Shown: positions 6,443 through 6,798 of the stretch, in pieces
How the letters are laid out: every line of letters starts with the position of its first letter
How positions within the stretch are numbered: position 1 is the stretch's first letter
From: SAR116 cluster bacterium
GTDB lineage: Bacteria > Pseudomonadota > Alphaproteobacteria > Puniceispirillales > GCA-002684695
NCBI GenBank assembly: GCA_002684695.1
Contig: NYVQ01000071.1
Coordinates: 1 to 6,798 of the forward strand
Direction of reading: 5' to 3'
Length of the DNA: 6,798 nt
Position numbers and translations under genes: made by a program
The notes under the pieces: model-generated
The model's database searches: none
The model's input: only the letters and a program-made list of their open reading frames with translations
What the model was told of the DNA's origin: nothing

Positions 6443-6798
6443 TTAAGTCAGAGCATCTATCTCTTCATCAGACATTGTGTCAGGGATTAAAGTTATTGGA
6501 ACCCTAAAATTTAATGCGCCTCTTGAGGTTACATGAGATACAAGTGGTCCAGGACCTGAACTTCCGGTTGACACTGCTAGGACAAGGATAGATATTATCT
6601 TTTCTTCATTTATTAAATTTACTAATTCCTCTTTGGCATCGCCTTCTCGAACATATAGAACAGGCATTTGGCCGGTAATTTCAATAACATTTTTACCTAT
6701 TTGTCGAAGCAATTTCTCAGCATTTTCTCTGGCTTCAGTTCTCATAATCTCTGCTACACCAGCAAAATGTTGGAATTCAGCTGGACTTAAACATTTAA
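6443..6798 (-). CDS. UspA-type universal stress protein, N-terminus beyond the window
   Basis: The frame is open from the right edge to the stop at 6443, giving 118 residues; reading past the internal Met at 6745 gives the family-like stretch EFQHFAGVAEIMRTEAREN, so that Met is not the start and the gene continues to the right. After a long helix come PVLYVREGDAKEELVNLI and ISILVLAVSTGSSGPGPLVSHV, then FRVPITLIPDTMSDEEIDAL. This is the second half of a Usp (Rossmann-like) domain; the run GSSGPGPLVS lies where the ATP-binding G-x(2)-G-x(9)-G-(S/T) motif sits in UspFG-type members but departs from it, so nucleotide binding is uncertain. The ending SDEEIDAL is one I associate with alphaproteobacterial members. 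Usp proteins are cytoplasmic and linked to survival under starvation or stress; the exact role here is unknown. It converges on the cyclophilin gene. Confidence 0.86.
   Translation of the reverse strand, partial: KCLSPAEFQHFAGVAEIMRTEARENAEKLLRQIGKNVIEITGQMPVLYVREGDAKEELVNLINEEKIISILVLAVSTGSSGPGPLVSHVTSRGALNFRVPITLIPDTMSDEEIDALT

Noticed and set aside
6443..6745. A 100-residue gene starting at the ATG at 6745
   Set aside because: The frame stays open upstream to the window edge and those codons give stress-protein-like sequence, so this ATG is an internal methionine of a larger, truncated gene.
1..6798. Signs of a mobile element, phage, defence system, CRISPR array or RNA gene
   Set aside because: Both strands are nearly filled by housekeeping and metabolic genes; no transposase, integrase, spaced direct repeats, tRNA cloverleaf or rRNA-like segment was seen.

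Overview
The window is AT-rich and tightly packed, with seven complete or nearly complete genes and two genes cut by the window edges. It looks like bacterial chromosome from a free-living, probably marine, streamlined lineage. The universal stress protein, the secreted cyclophilin and the DUF4864-like protein resemble alphaproteobacterial versions, so a low-GC marine alphaproteobacterium is my best guess. That is inference from protein style, not a database result. I see no rRNA, tRNA, CRISPR array, insertion sequence or phage gene.

Layout. A minus-strand cluster (positions 2989 down to 1) reads galT, galK, then a truncated MFS transporter. galT and galK overlap by 8 bp and the MFS gene follows galK after about 20 nt, so this is almost certainly one operon for galactose (Leloir) use. 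Divergent from it, across a 117 bp AT-rich spacer, lies a plus-strand gene for a small secreted DUF4864-like protein (3107-3562). That gene ends 4 nt from the end of a convergent minus-strand pair: a glycerophosphodiester phosphodiesterase (5827-5105) followed by glycerol kinase (glpK). Divergent from that pair is a plus-strand gene for an exported cyclophilin-type peptidyl-prolyl isomerase (5921-6439), which starts at TTG behind a strong ribosome binding site. It converges, with 3 nt between stop codons, on the C-terminal part of a UspA-type universal stress protein that runs off the right edge.

How the genes work together. GalK phosphorylates galactose and GalT exchanges galactose-1-phosphate with UDP-glucose; the UDP-galactose epimerase (GalE) is not in the window. 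The phosphodiesterase releases glycerol-3-phosphate from deacylated phospholipid head groups and GlpK makes it from free glycerol, so both feed the same pool. The two metabolic blocks are neighbours and could together process galactosyl-glycerol compounds from algal lipids, but this is speculative because no galactosidase is present. I find no clearly new biological system. The most unusual details are molecular: a GalT lacking E. coli-type iron-site residues and carrying an N-terminal extension, a GlpK lacking the E. coli fructose-1,6-bisphosphate contact residues, two TTG starts, and stop-to-stop convergent gene ends with no visible terminators.
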